From Caballeronia sp. dw_19 (GTDB lineage Bacteria; Pseudomonadota; Gammaproteobacteria; Burkholderiales; Burkholderiaceae): 44,388 nucleotides of DNA. Location: the NCBI RefSeq assembly GCF_018449515.1, contig NZ_JAAVUQ010000052.1:1-44388 (forward strand), given 5' to 3'. The notes below the pieces were generated by a model. It saw only the letters and a program-made list of their open reading frames with translations. It searched no databases and was not told the origin of the DNA. The translations under genes were made by a program, and so were the position numbers. Positions 34,377 through 43,183 of the stretch are shown here, one piece after another (the stretch's first letter is position 1; each line of letters opens with the position of its first letter).

Positions 34377-35270
34377 TCAGGCCGCTGCGCGACCTTTCGA
34401 CTTTGCCTCGGACGAGAACTGCGCAATGGTCGTGTCGTATGCGCGCTTGGCCATCTCGTCCAGGGGAAGCTTGCGAAAGGTCTCCGAGATGAGTTCGACG
34501 CCGTAATACGGAACGGGCATGCCGGCGGCCCACACTGCGTCGATGAAGGCCGGACAGTCGAACGTGCCTTCTCCGCACAGGCGACGCTGAAAACGCGTGT
34601 CCTCAAACAGGGTGCCCACGACTTGGGCGTCGCCGTCGTCTAGCTCAATACCCTTGATGTATTTGGTCGGAACCTTCGCGATTTCGCTGTAGTCGCACCC
34701 ACTTCTCGCAACATGCCAGATATCAAGCATCAGCCCGCCGTTTGGCTGGTCCGCGCCTTCGACGATTGCCAGACCGTCCTGCAGGTTCTTCACAATCGAG
34801 AAGGGCATGAATTCGAGGGAGACAGTCGCATCGATTTGCGCGACGTCTTCACATAGACGGGCGAACGCGTCGGCGATTTGCGGCAGGTCCGCCGGACCTT
34901 CGTCCAGGTGACTCGCGCCAATTTTCAGGTTGCGCATTCCCAACGCACCGCCGAGCTCAATGAAGTCGCGGCGATGCTGGTCGGACAAGGCGCGCTCGTC
35001 GCCGGTCCTGTACCAGTCAACCAGAATTTCGAGTTCGAAGTACTTCATGCCGGTGTCTTCGAGAATGTGCTTCACGCCCGAGAGGCCGAACTTTTCGACG
35101 TTGTATTTGAGGTCAGGAAGGATAAGCCCGACGCCATTCCATCCTGCACGCGACGCCGCTTCGGCGCGCTCGCGCAACGAGAACGGACTGATTTCATTGG
35201 GGGCGCAGGGATACACATCACCTGCAATCGTCCAATACGCTGCCAGAAGCTCGATGTTTGCTGTGCTCAT
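34377..35270 (-). CDS. Sugar isomerase/epimerase-fold TIM barrel (IolE-like)
   Basis: This is a 297-residue AP_endonuc_2 TIM-barrel protein. Metal-binding regions 'SLEFMPFS' (Glu), 'LMLDIWHVARSG' (Asp, His) and a late 'YGVELIS' (Glu) are visible. Relatives include inosose dehydratase IolE, dehydroshikimate dehydratase and 3-keto-glycoside lyases. ATG 35270 is chosen over a TTG five codons earlier. It is followed 26 nt later by the IolG-type gene. In this setting it most likely eliminates water or an aglycone from a keto-cyclitol or 3-keto-glycoside. Confidence 0.88.
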   Translation of the reverse strand: MSTANIELLAAYWTIAGDVYPCAPNEISPFSLRERAEAASRAGWNGVGLILPDLKYNVEKFGLSGVKHILEDTGMKYFELEILVDWYRTGDERALSDQHRRDFIELGGALGMRNLKIGASHLDEGPADLPQIADAFARLCEDVAQIDATVSLEFMPFSIVKNLQDGLAIVEGADQPNGGLMLDIWHVARSGCDYSEIAKVPTKYIKGIELDDGDAQVVGTLFEDTRFQRRLCGEGTFDCPAFIDAVWAAGMPVPYYGVELISETFRKLPLDEMAKRAYDTTIAQFSSEAKSKGRAAA

Positions 35271-35351
35271 GTCTGGGTGTTCCAAAGTGCGGTTCGATGA
35301 AGGTGCGCTAGCTCTGAAGGCGCCGCGCGGAAGCTGTATCTGTCAGGGTGA

Positions 35352-36260
35352 CTACACGGTCTTCGCGGTAGCTAGCGTGAAATCCCACGCCACGGACCAA
35401 TAGGGTGCGCGCAGACCGACCCGCTCAGCGACGGTGACATCGTCGACCTTCCTGAAATCCGCTATTAGTTCGCGCTTGACACCGAATACGGCGTCTTCAG
35501 GTAGATAGGGACAGTCGGGCGTGAAGATGTGGGTGATGACGGGGTCGAAGCCTGGGGCCGTCACGATGAAGTGCAGGTGTGCCGCGCGGTTGGGATGACG
35601 CCCCATCGCACCGAGCAGCTTGCCGACGGGGCCGTCCGAGGGAATCGGGTAATGACGGGGCTTCACCGACTTGAACCAGTACTTGCCTTCAGCGTCCGAC
35701 GTGAATATGCCGCGCAAGTTTGAATCGGGTTGAATACCTTTTTGCTGGACATCGTAGAAGCCATCGTCGTTCGTCTGCCAGACTTCGAGTTTGGCGTTCG
35801 GGATGGCATTACCGTTAATATCTGCGACACGACCTGCAACCACGAGCGGTTCGCCTTTTCCGTCAAGGCAGATGTTCGCGCCGCTCGGATACTCCGGTGC
35901 GCCAGCAACGTAGAACGGCCCGAGGATGGTGTTGGGGGTAGCGCCGCTGGGGCGACGATGATTGATGGCATCGACGAGCATCGACACGCCGAGGATGTCA
36001 GAGAGAAGAATGTATTCTTGGCGCCAGTCGGTGCACATCTGGCCTGTTTCGGTGAGAAACCGGATCGCCGCGAACCATTCCTCGTGCGTCGGTTCGATTT
36101 CCTTTATCGCCGCGTGAAGATGCTTGACAAGCACAGACATGACCTGACGAAGCCGCTCATCTGTCTGCTCGCCCATTCGTGCATTGACGACATCGGCAGA
36201 GCGCGCCTCGTCGAAATAGGGAAGCGCGGCTGTTTGGGCTGACGCGAAAGTGCTTTGCAT
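35352..36260 (-). CDS. Intradiol ring-cleavage dioxygenase (hydroxyquinol 1,2-dioxygenase type)
   Basis: This is a 302-residue Fe(III) intradiol dioxygenase. It has the N-terminal dimerisation domain (about 1-100), then 'NTILGPFYVAGAPE', and iron ligands Tyr169 ('GFYDVQ'), Tyr204 ('RHYPIPSDGPVG'), His228 and His230 ('RAAHLHFIV'). The pairing with maleylacetate reductase points to hydroxyquinol (1,2,4-trihydroxybenzene) as substrate, giving maleylacetate; catechol is possible but less likely. GGAG lies before the ATG. It is the first gene of the leftward operon, downstream of a LysR gene. Confidence 0.92.
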   Translation of the reverse strand: MQSTFASAQTAALPYFDEARSADVVNARMGEQTDERLRQVMSVLVKHLHAAIKEIEPTHEEWFAAIRFLTETGQMCTDWRQEYILLSDILGVSMLVDAINHRRPSGATPNTILGPFYVAGAPEYPSGANICLDGKGEPLVVAGRVADINGNAIPNAKLEVWQTNDDGFYDVQQKGIQPDSNLRGIFTSDAEGKYWFKSVKPRHYPIPSDGPVGKLLGAMGRHPNRAAHLHFIVTAPGFDPVITHIFTPDCPYLPEDAVFGVKRELIADFRKVDDVTVAERVGLRAPYWSVAWDFTLATAKTV

Positions 36261-36297
36261 TGCAGTGTCTCCATCGATGTTTTCGTACAGCTTTGAA

Positions 36298-36322
36298 CCA
36301 AGTCTATAGCCATCAAACTTGG
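36298..36322. promoter_or_regulatory. Candidate LysR operator dyad
   Basis: A CCAAGT / ACTTGG inverted repeat with a 13-nt spacer lies 38-62 nt before the dioxygenase start and about 140 nt after the end of the LysR gene. That size and position fit a LysR-type binding site near a promoter. It is one dyad found by eye; no second copy was checked. Confidence 0.35.
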
Positions 36323-36458
36323 CAAACCAGAGCTAGAAAAAGAATCTCTTTTGCACTAAATGGGAAACTCAATGACCCGCGTTCCGTTTGGCTGGATGGC
36401 AAGGTCGTGCGGAGGCATCGGAGCGTGAAGCCCCATTACATGACGGTACTTGCGGGTA

Positions 36459-37373
36459 CTACGCGGTCCAGAGACGCTCAAAATCGTGCTGCTGGAATCG
36501 CTCAGTCAGCGCATCAACAAAGAGACGGACTTTGACGGGCATGTGCGCGCGGGTCTGAAAGGCGATGTTCATCGTCAGGCGTGGAAGGTCCCAATCATCA
36601 AGAACGGGGACGAGTCGACCAGCAATCAGGTCGTCGTACACGATGTATTTGGGCTGAACGAGTACGCCCATGCCGTTTAACGCAGCGACGCGCAATATCT
36701 GACCGTCATTCGCTTCGAGCAAGGGTTTAACCTTGACGACAATGCACTCGCCGCCACGCTGGAACGACAGTTCTCGCGGGTTATCTGCGAGACCGTAGTT
36801 GAGCACGTGATGCCTGACGAGTTCAGCGGGAAAACAAGGTGCCCCGTGAACCTCTATGTATGCGGGGGATGCCGCGAGTATGCGGCGCGTTGAAGCCAGG
36901 CGCTTTATCGTGATGTTGCTGTCTGCCTCCAGCACCTTGGTGCGTACCGCCACGTCAATCCCGTTCTCGATGATGTCGTAGTAACGATTGGCCGCCACCA
37001 CATCAACCGTAATGTCGGGATAGCGTGCCGTGAACTCCTGCAGCAGGGGCGCGATGTGCAGCGTGCAGAAAGATAGGGACGCCGTCACGCGCAGCACGCC
37101 GCTCGGCTTTACCACCGCCTCCCTGGCTACGGACTCTGCTTCTTTGAGGTCGGCCAGAACAGATTTGCACCGCCGATGGAATTCCGCTCCTGCTTCCGTC
37201 AAATAGAGGCTGCGGGTATTGCGACGTATCAACTGCACGCCGAGCCGCGTCTCAAGCGAGGCGAGATAGCGGCTCGCGGCAGATATCGAAAGGTCCAGTG
37301 CTTCGGCCGCACGACTGATATTTCCCGACTCTGCGACTTCTATGAAAAGCTCGATTTCCTTGAACTGGTCCAT
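36459..37373 (-). CDS. LysR-family transcriptional regulator
   Basis: This is a 304-residue LysR protein with a winged HTH ('NISRAAEALDLSISAASRYL') and a ligand domain ('GVLRVTASLSFCTLHIAPLL'). It has no other gene of its own downstream except the catabolic operon, about 200 nt away on the same strand, so it is the natural regulator for hydroxyquinol degradation, probably activated by an intermediate. It is of the short-HTH type common near dioxygenases. Confidence 0.94.
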   Translation of the reverse strand: MDQFKEIELFIEVAESGNISRAAEALDLSISAASRYLASLETRLGVQLIRRNTRSLYLTEAGAEFHRRCKSVLADLKEAESVAREAVVKPSGVLRVTASLSFCTLHIAPLLQEFTARYPDITVDVVAANRYYDIIENGIDVAVRTKVLEADSNITIKRLASTRRILAASPAYIEVHGAPCFPAELVRHHVLNYGLADNPRELSFQRGGECIVVKVKPLLEANDGQILRVAALNGMGVLVQPKYIVYDDLIAGRLVPVLDDWDLPRLTMNIAFQTRAHMPVKVRLFVDALTERFQQHDFERLWTA

Positions 37374-37594
37374 GACGGCCCATCACCTGCTGAGGTATTC
37401 GAGCAGTGCGGCCATCTGCGGCGCTCGCTGCCTGAGATTTAAACTCATCTTTGTACGTCAGATCCAAGTTTTTGGGGTCCAATCATAGCAACGTTCCGGC
37501 TGTTTGGCAGAGGAGAAAGACATCAAAAATACCTCAATTCTGGTCGCGGCGATTTGGCGCAAATGTGGCGGCCTCGGCCTTTTAATAGAAGACC

Positions 37595-38788
37595 CTATGC
37601 CTCGCGTCGCTCGACTTGCTCACGAATTGCGGCCATGAATCCGTCCGTGTCCCAAAACTCTGCCAGCGCCCGACGGAATAATTGCTGCTGACTTTCTGGT
37701 GCGAGGCCGCCCTGCGGCGGGTCCCTGTCCAGATTCGTTGGAAACGGATAGCCCTCGGCACACGACGCAATCACCGCGTCGGCCTCTTCTCGCGTGATGG
37801 TCGCCGTCCGCACTCGTTCCAGCAAGACCGGATATAACGCCTCGCACATCTTTGTCCGATTCAGCGACTCCATTGCACGACCGTAGGCCGAGGAAATCTG
37901 CAAGAGGTTGGCCATGCGGTGAATAGAGGTCGTCCGGTTCGAACCGGCTGCATGGAAGAGTGCGGGATTGAAGAACAGCGCATCACCTTTTTCGAGCGGC
38001 AGTTGGATATAGTGAGTTTCAAAATAGTCGCGGAAGTCCTGCCGACGCCATGCGAGGTACCCTTCGGCATAGCGCTGCGAGAAAGGCAGCAGCTTGGTTG
38101 GCCCGCTTTCCACTGCCATGTCGCTGTGAGCAATCGCCCCTTGCAGGGTGAGATAGCGGGACATTGTATGAACGTGTGCCGGATAACGCTCGGCTTCCGC
38201 TACGGTTTGAAAACCAAGGTGATAGTCCCGGTGCGCCTGTTGCGCGTGTCCGCCGGGACGTACGACGTTGACCTGCGACGTCATCTGGAAGTGAGGCCCC
38301 AGCCACGCCTCGGCCATAGCGCGTAGTGCCTGGCTCGCGAAGTAGCGGGCGAACACCGAGGGCGCGCGTAGGCAGAGCTTTTCCTGCGCATTCCAGATGC
38401 GGTCATTCGCACCTGCCTTGGCGAAATGGTCTGCCCCGGTGACGCCAGCTTCGCGCTCCTCGCGGATGACTGACTCAAAGACCCTGGTCGCGTCGTCAAT
38501 CGGCGCTGTGTCGGCGTGAACCCGTTTCAGCACCAACACACCCGCGCCCGTGTTCAATACGCTCGCCCACTCGGCTTGCACGTCCGCGCGCCGTGGGGCA
38601 TCGTCGAAGGCACCGGCAAGCTCGCGGCAGTCGTACACGGGAACGTCGTCGACTGTTTCAGCGGCAAATCGAAGTCTGCCAGCATCGGGACGGGGCTGAA
38701 GCGCAGCGACGAAGTCTCGAAGCGAACAATCCTGCTCCCGATACCAAAGGCGTACGCGCGCTTTGCCACGCGGTTCAGTTGCGGTCAT
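37595..38788 (-). CDS. PhyH-type Fe(II)/2-oxoglutarate oxygenase
   Basis: This is a 397-residue member of the phytanoyl-CoA dioxygenase (PhyH) family. The metal triad is His186, Asp188 ('AHRDYHLG') and His279 ('LFHAAGSNRTTSIH'), with Arg285 nearby, probably binding 2-oxoglutarate. AGGAGA precedes the ATG. It is divergent from the LacI regulator with 95 nt between, so that regulator likely controls it. It may hydroxylate a cyclitol, glycoside or ring compound before it enters the operon. The substrate is unknown. Confidence 0.88.
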   Translation of the reverse strand: MTATEPRGKARVRLWYREQDCSLRDFVAALQPRPDAGRLRFAAETVDDVPVYDCRELAGAFDDAPRRADVQAEWASVLNTGAGVLVLKRVHADTAPIDDATRVFESVIREEREAGVTGADHFAKAGANDRIWNAQEKLCLRAPSVFARYFASQALRAMAEAWLGPHFQMTSQVNVVRPGGHAQQAHRDYHLGFQTVAEAERYPAHVHTMSRYLTLQGAIAHSDMAVESGPTKLLPFSQRYAEGYLAWRRQDFRDYFETHYIQLPLEKGDALFFNPALFHAAGSNRTTSIHRMANLLQISSAYGRAMESLNRTKMCEALYPVLLERVRTATITREEADAVIASCAEGYPFPTNLDRDPPQGGLAPESQQQLFRRALAEFWDTDGFMAAIREQVERREA

Positions 38789-38883
38789 GGTGTCTCCTCT
38801 GTTCTTGCCCGACGATAGCCCTCTTGCGGACCCTTGCGTTACTATAAAAACCTCAACAACACCTCATCTAGGTTGCACCGATA

Positions 38884-39942
38884 GTGGCTCATCGATTTCT
38901 CATGAAGGAAATCGCCCTTCAGGCGGGCCTTGGGCTCGCCACAGTCGACCGGGCGCTGAACGGGCGGAAGCATGTCCGTGAACACACTCGCCAGCGCGTG
39001 CAGCATGCGATAGAAGAACTGGAGAAGCAGCAGTTTCAGTCGGCCACTAGCGGGCGCAAGCTCGTTGTCGATGTTGTCGTCGAAGCACCCCGCAGGTTTT
39101 CCGACGAAATACGCGAAGCATTGGAATCGGAACTGCCGGGACTACAGCCAGCCGTGTTCCGGCCTCGCTTTCTGATGCAGGACACGATGACGACGGCAGA
39201 CGTCGTCGGCGCGCTGAAAGCAATCGGACGAAGAGGCAGCCACGGCGTATTGCTCAAGGCGCGGGATGTCCCTGAGGTTGCCGACGCCGTCGCGGAGCTG
39301 CAGCAACGCGGTGTACCCGTCATCACCATCTTTACGGACATTCCGCAGTCCGTGCGTATTGCCTACGCGGGTCTCGACAACCGGATGGCGGGCGCGACAG
39401 CCGCTTACCTCATTGGTCAATGGCTCGCTCGCCGGGAAGGTGATGTCCTCATCACGATGAGTAACGAGCGCTTCAGAGGCGAGGAGGAGCGCGAAATCAG
39501 CTTTCGCGATGAGTTGCAGCGGCGGCATCCGAAGCTCACCCTCGTTGATGCGAGCGGCGGTCACGGTCTTGACGCCCAGACCGGGGAGCGGGTAAAGCGG
39601 GCCGTTGGTTCGGGCCGGAAAATCGTCGCGGTGTATTCGATGGGCGGGGGAAATGTCGCGATACTGCGCGCGCTGAAGTCGATAGGCCAGACGCCGAAGT
39701 GTTTCATCGGGCACGACCTGGATAGGGACAATGTTGAGTTGCTGCATGATGGAAAGCTCAGTGCGGTCTTGCACCACGACCTGCGACAAGACATGCGAAC
39801 CGCGTGCCATTACATCATGCACTTTCATAAATTGCTGCCGGCTTCTGCAGTCGGACCGTCGTCGTCGGTGGTGGTGGTCACCCCGGCAAACATTCCGCAA
39901 TCTGTCGAACAGCGATTCAGCAGGCGGTCTCGTCCGCGCTGA
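38884..39942 (+). CDS. LacI-family transcriptional regulator
   Basis: This is a 352-residue LacI/GalR regulator with an N-terminal HTH ('MKEIALQAGLGLATVDRALN') and a periplasmic-binding-like sensor domain with 'IVAVYSMGGGNVAILRALK'. It starts with GTG at 38884 or ATG at 38902. The sensor domain belongs to the sugar-binding type, suiting a sugar or cyclitol inducer. It is divergent from the PhyH gene and may also control the sugar transporter of the neighbouring operon. Confidence 0.92.
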   Translation: MAHRFLMKEIALQAGLGLATVDRALNGRKHVREHTRQRVQHAIEELEKQQFQSATSGRKLVVDVVVEAPRRFSDEIREALESELPGLQPAVFRPRFLMQDTMTTADVVGALKAIGRRGSHGVLLKARDVPEVADAVAELQQRGVPVITIFTDIPQSVRIAYAGLDNRMAGATAAYLIGQWLARREGDVLITMSNERFRGEEEREISFRDELQRRHPKLTLVDASGGHGLDAQTGERVKRAVGSGRKIVAVYSMGGGNVAILRALKSIGQTPKCFIGHDLDRDNVELLHDGKLSAVLHHDLRQDMRTACHYIMHFHKLLPASAVGPSSSVVVVTPANIPQSVEQRFSRRSRPR

Positions 39943-40044
39943 CCGTGTCCGGACTTGTCTCTTCGATTGGTCGGGCCAATCACGACTTGGAAACAATGAC
40001 GCGAATGAAGGACAAAGTTCCAGAGGCCACATTGACGCGCGCTT

Positions 40045-40430
40045 CTATTCGGCTCTGAAATCAGGATAGCGCTCAAAGGTCCGTTTTATGAGCTGACGGA
40101 ACCAGATGTTTGCTGCGTCGTTGTGGAAGCGCGGATGCCCGTGTTGCCGGAGCGCGAATTGAGGAAGCGCAGCCGGCGGCGGCAAGATTCGGACGGTACC
40201 AGTTTGACGAAGACACTCCCAAGCTCGATCGACACCGTTGCTGTCAACCCGAGATGTTCGCCGATCAACAGTGGCAAAACGAGGAAGTGAGGATTTTTGC
40301 GATAGACATTGCGGCCCAGCCCATACTGATCGAATGCCCTGTCGTACGCAGCGCTCGGGACGACAATCCGAGGCATCGTTTCGAACTGATCGCGTGTACT
40401 CGAACGCCGAATCAGGTGGCAACGAGCATT
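40045..40430 (-). pseudogene. Decayed LysR C-terminal fragment
   Basis: Two frames together give a LysR ligand-domain tail. One has 'PHFLVLPLLIGEHLGLTATV'; the other continues with 'RILPPPAALPQFALRQ' and 'HPRFHNDAANIWFRQLIKR', a very typical LysR end. The switch near 40190 needs a frameshift, and no HTH is present. It is therefore a dead fragment. Confidence 0.65.
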
Positions 40431-40677
40431 TAGTTTTCCGATAGCAGCTACGAATGATGAGCTTGATCGTCGCTGAATGACGGTAATGGCCGATGTGCGG
40501 CTCAACACGGTCTAGCGTGAAGGTTCGCTGTCTGAGCGTTAGCAGCCGCTCGAATAACCGCATGACGGCAATGGCGAACGTCTCAAACTGGCCGGCTTGT
40601 GCCTGACGCGGCGTGGCGCGGGTCGCCCCTCGTGAACGCGTCGAAATGCGTGTACCGTATGCTCGCCAGACCGCCGA

Positions 40678-41128
40678 TTACATGGCAGTTCGCGGACGCC
40701 ATAGCAACTTGACGTCGCTAGGGGTCTCGCCGGCATATTCGAAGCCAAGTCGCTCGTAGAGGCGCCGCGCTGGGTTGTGGTGCATGACACTCAGCGAGAC
40801 GGCGACGTTTGCCTCCTCTGCTTCCGCCAGCACAAGGCGCAAGACCGCTTCGCCAATTCCGGCGCCCCTGACATTTCGGGGAGATTTGAAGCTGATGCAC
40901 GTGCCACTCCGAATCCGCACGGCTGAGCTTGAGAATCTCAACGTCTTCGTCACCCGCACGAACAAGCCTCGCGTCTTCGAAATTTGCGCGGATGCGCTCA
41001 AAGTGAGTGCCGTCGTCAGTCGCCACACCGGCCTTTTGCAAATGCTCGGTCATCGACGATTTTCGCAGTTGCAGGAGGAACGGTTCGTCGGCGGTGGACG
41101 CCGGCCGAAGCTCGATTGTTAGTTTCAT
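40678..41128 (-). pseudogene. GNAT acetyltransferase split by a frameshift
   Basis: The frame starting at 41128 carries the N-terminal part of a GNAT fold up to 'LQISPKCQG'. The acetyl-CoA loop and the C-terminal half ('GIGEAVLRLVLAEAEE', 'HHNPARRLYERLGFEYAG') continue in another frame to 40678. Removing one C at a GGGGCGCC stretch would restore 'QGRGIGEAVL'. It is either a broken gene or a one-base sequence error. Confidence 0.75.
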
Positions 41129-41244
41129 CGGATTGTGTCGCTGAGTCTGTGCAGCCTCGATTGTTGACCATCTTGCAGCGATAGTCGATGGTCTCTTGCT
41201 GGCCGAAGCAGGTCGTGCAGTTGACTAGTGTCAGTTTTAACGTC

Positions 41245-41940
41245 TCACTGAAGACGACGCCGGAGTCGATAGACGCCGTCAAAGTTCACATTCATTCCTC
41301 CGCACTGCCCATTGTCGGCAGCAACAAGGAATTTTCCGGCGATGTGTAAAGCCACCGTACAACCGTTGCTGAACTCCGGGACCTCATTTGTCAACATTCC
41401 GTTTTTGGGAGTTCCAATGAAGTCGAAATCGCCAAAATCCGGTCCACCAGAACCTCCATCAAAGATGGCATTGCCCCTGACAGCGAGAGCTTGTGCATCA
41501 GATGTGCGAATCTCGATTTTTGCGTGGTCGTTTTGCCAAACACCAAGCCATTGATCCGCAAACGTCTGGCTAGTTGCTATCGCTTTCCACCGCCCACGCG
41601 GTACCCACCCATACCATACATCGAGTGGCCGCTTGCCAGGAATGCCCACGCAGATCCATGACTGATCGTGTGCAAGTTCGACACCTTGTCCCGCGCCAGC
41701 AAGTACGGGCGCTCCTCGCACGCGACAATCCTGCCGAGCATCACATTCTGTCTTGGGTACCATCAGCAGCGATACGGGGATGCCGGTCGTCAATGTCCCG
41801 GCCGTGACCCGTTTCAAGCTTGACAAGCCTTCAGACGCGCCAGCCCTCTGCGAACAGAACACGGATGCCATCGCGTTGCTCCCGTAGAAAGCGAGTGCTA
41901 TCCAGAGCAAAACTAGTGGTCGACGCGCGGTCTTTTTCAT
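41245..41940 (-). CDS. Exported protein of unknown function
   Basis: This is a 231-residue protein with a signal peptide (about 8-26, ending 'NAMAS'). It has six cysteines in the mature region and a conserved-looking core ('WYGWVPRGRWKAI', 'WLGVWQNDHAKIEI'). It resembles hypothetical proteins common in Burkholderiaceae but no function is known to me. No ribosome site stands out. Confidence 0.7.
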   Translation of the reverse strand: MKKTARRPLVLLWIALAFYGSNAMASVFCSQRAGASEGLSSLKRVTAGTLTTGIPVSLLMVPKTECDARQDCRVRGAPVLAGAGQGVELAHDQSWICVGIPGKRPLDVWYGWVPRGRWKAIATSQTFADQWLGVWQNDHAKIEIRTSDAQALAVRGNAIFDGGSGGPDFGDFDFIGTPKNGMLTNEVPEFSNGCTVALHIAGKFLVAADNGQCGGMNVNFDGVYRLRRRLQ

Positions 41941-42185
41941 GGTGTTTCAATTTTCGTTCACTTAAATCGGGTCGCGATTTGCATCGCACTCGATGTTTAT
42001 CGCATCCGATTGTCAATGATTCAGGAGGTGGAGTCGATTGTCTCCTGTTGGCCGCACTCTGCCTGCCGGAACCGATGCTACCCGACCCGAGGCAGTGTCC
42101 CGACCGGCCTCCACTGCGGACCGTCGATGACCGCGTCACGAGCGTTGCATAATGCACAGAGACAACTCATCACGGGAGTTCGGCA

Positions 42186-42617
42186 ATGGTAGATGCAGTG
42201 AACCCGCCCGATGTTTGGCCGCCGTTCGGGGCCTTCTCGATGGCCGTCATCCAAGGCGATGGCCACGTCGTTCACCTTAAAGGTCAAGTGTCACTCGATC
42301 GGCACGGGCAGGTTGTCGGACAAAACGACATCCGGGTGCAGGTGCGAAGGGTTCTGGAAAATATTCGTGACGTTCTGGCGACGATGGGTGGGCAAATGTC
42401 GGATGTGCTTTCGGTCGTTCACTATGCAACGGATATTGACGCGTTCATGAGCACCGGGGACATCCGTAAGGAATTCTTTGCCGCACCATATCCAGTCACC
42501 ACAACCGTTCAAGTCGAACGTCTATATCGCCCCGAATTGATGATCGAAATCGCTGCGATTGCAGAAATTCCTCGTTCCCGGTTTCGCCGCCCGCAGGCGG
42601 AGGTGACCGCGCCATGA
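42186..42617 (+). CDS. RidA-family protein
   Basis: This is a 143-residue YjgF/RidA-family trimer-forming protein ('VVHLKGQVSLDRHGQVVG', 'VQVRRVLENIRDVL', 'FFAAPYPVTTTVQVERL'). RidA hydrolyses reactive enamine/imine intermediates; divergent members have other roles. The canonical arginine of the RidA pocket is not clearly seen, so this may be a divergent subgroup. GGGAG lies before the ATG. Its stop overlaps the start of the next gene (ATGA). Confidence 0.88.
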   Translation: MVDAVNPPDVWPPFGAFSMAVIQGDGHVVHLKGQVSLDRHGQVVGQNDIRVQVRRVLENIRDVLATMGGQMSDVLSVVHYATDIDAFMSTGDIRKEFFAAPYPVTTTVQVERLYRPELMIEIAAIAEIPRSRFRRPQAEVTAP

Positions 42618-43183
42618 CATTTGAGACAGCCGAAACCACGATGTGGCGACTTGTGCAGCTCTACACGGGTCGGGTCGGATACCAACTAGGCGTGAAATCC
42701 GAAGGACTGTCGGCCGACCCTCCGGTCATTGACTGCTCGGGATGGACCAGACTGCTTCTCACGAAAGCGATGCGAGCAGAGAACGAGGCTGCTGGTCGCG
42801 CAGTGTTTGGTGCTGAAGATGTGGAAGCCCTGCAAGTGTGGTCCGATCGGATCATCCAGGAGATTGAGACCCGCACAGGGTTCGTTCTTGAGGGGCGAGA
42901 GATCACAGCCCTCAGCCTCCCGCGTTGCGCCACCATCGGGCTGAAAATGGGAGACCCCTCCTGGGCGAGTAACCATCCGCGTCCACGCGGCATCACGCAC
43001 ATTGTTCAGGTCGTTCGTCGTCCGGAGGATGACGCGCCGTTTGTCTCCGAGTCCTTCGGCGGTTCAGTTCCACCCGGAATAAGTCTCACGCCGCTCGGGG
43101 AGTGGCTTGCCCTTTCACAGCCGCGTCTCCGCGCCGGCGAAATGTGGGCCGTCGACCCATTCCGGTTGCCCTCAAAAAATTGA
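42614..43183 (+). CDS. NlpC/P60-like cysteine hydrolase
   Basis: This is a 189-residue protein with a papain-like NlpC/P60 pattern: 'VIDCSGWTRLLL' (Cys41, D-C-S-G motif), 'GITHIVQVV' (His129) and 'FVSESFGG' (possible third polar residue). It has no signal peptide, so it is not a classical cell-wall hydrolase. The 4-nt overlap with the RidA gene means translational coupling and a shared task. The substrate is unknown; it could be amide or peptide cleavage. Confidence 0.6.
   Translation: MTFETAETTMWRLVQLYTGRVGYQLGVKSEGLSADPPVIDCSGWTRLLLTKAMRAENEAAGRAVFGAEDVEALQVWSDRIIQEIETRTGFVLEGREITALSLPRCATIGLKMGDPSWASNHPRPRGITHIVQVVRRPEDDAPFVSESFGGSVPPGISLTPLGEWLALSQPRLRAGEMWAVDPFRLPSKN

Noticed and set aside
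33358..35270. A standard myo-inositol (iol) operon
   Set aside because: Only IolG-type and IolE-like genes are present; iolB, iolC, iolD and iolA are absent, and a ring-cleavage pathway is present instead.
39142..40032. 296-codon open frame on the minus strand
   Set aside because: It is antisense to the LacI regulator with no family or start signal.
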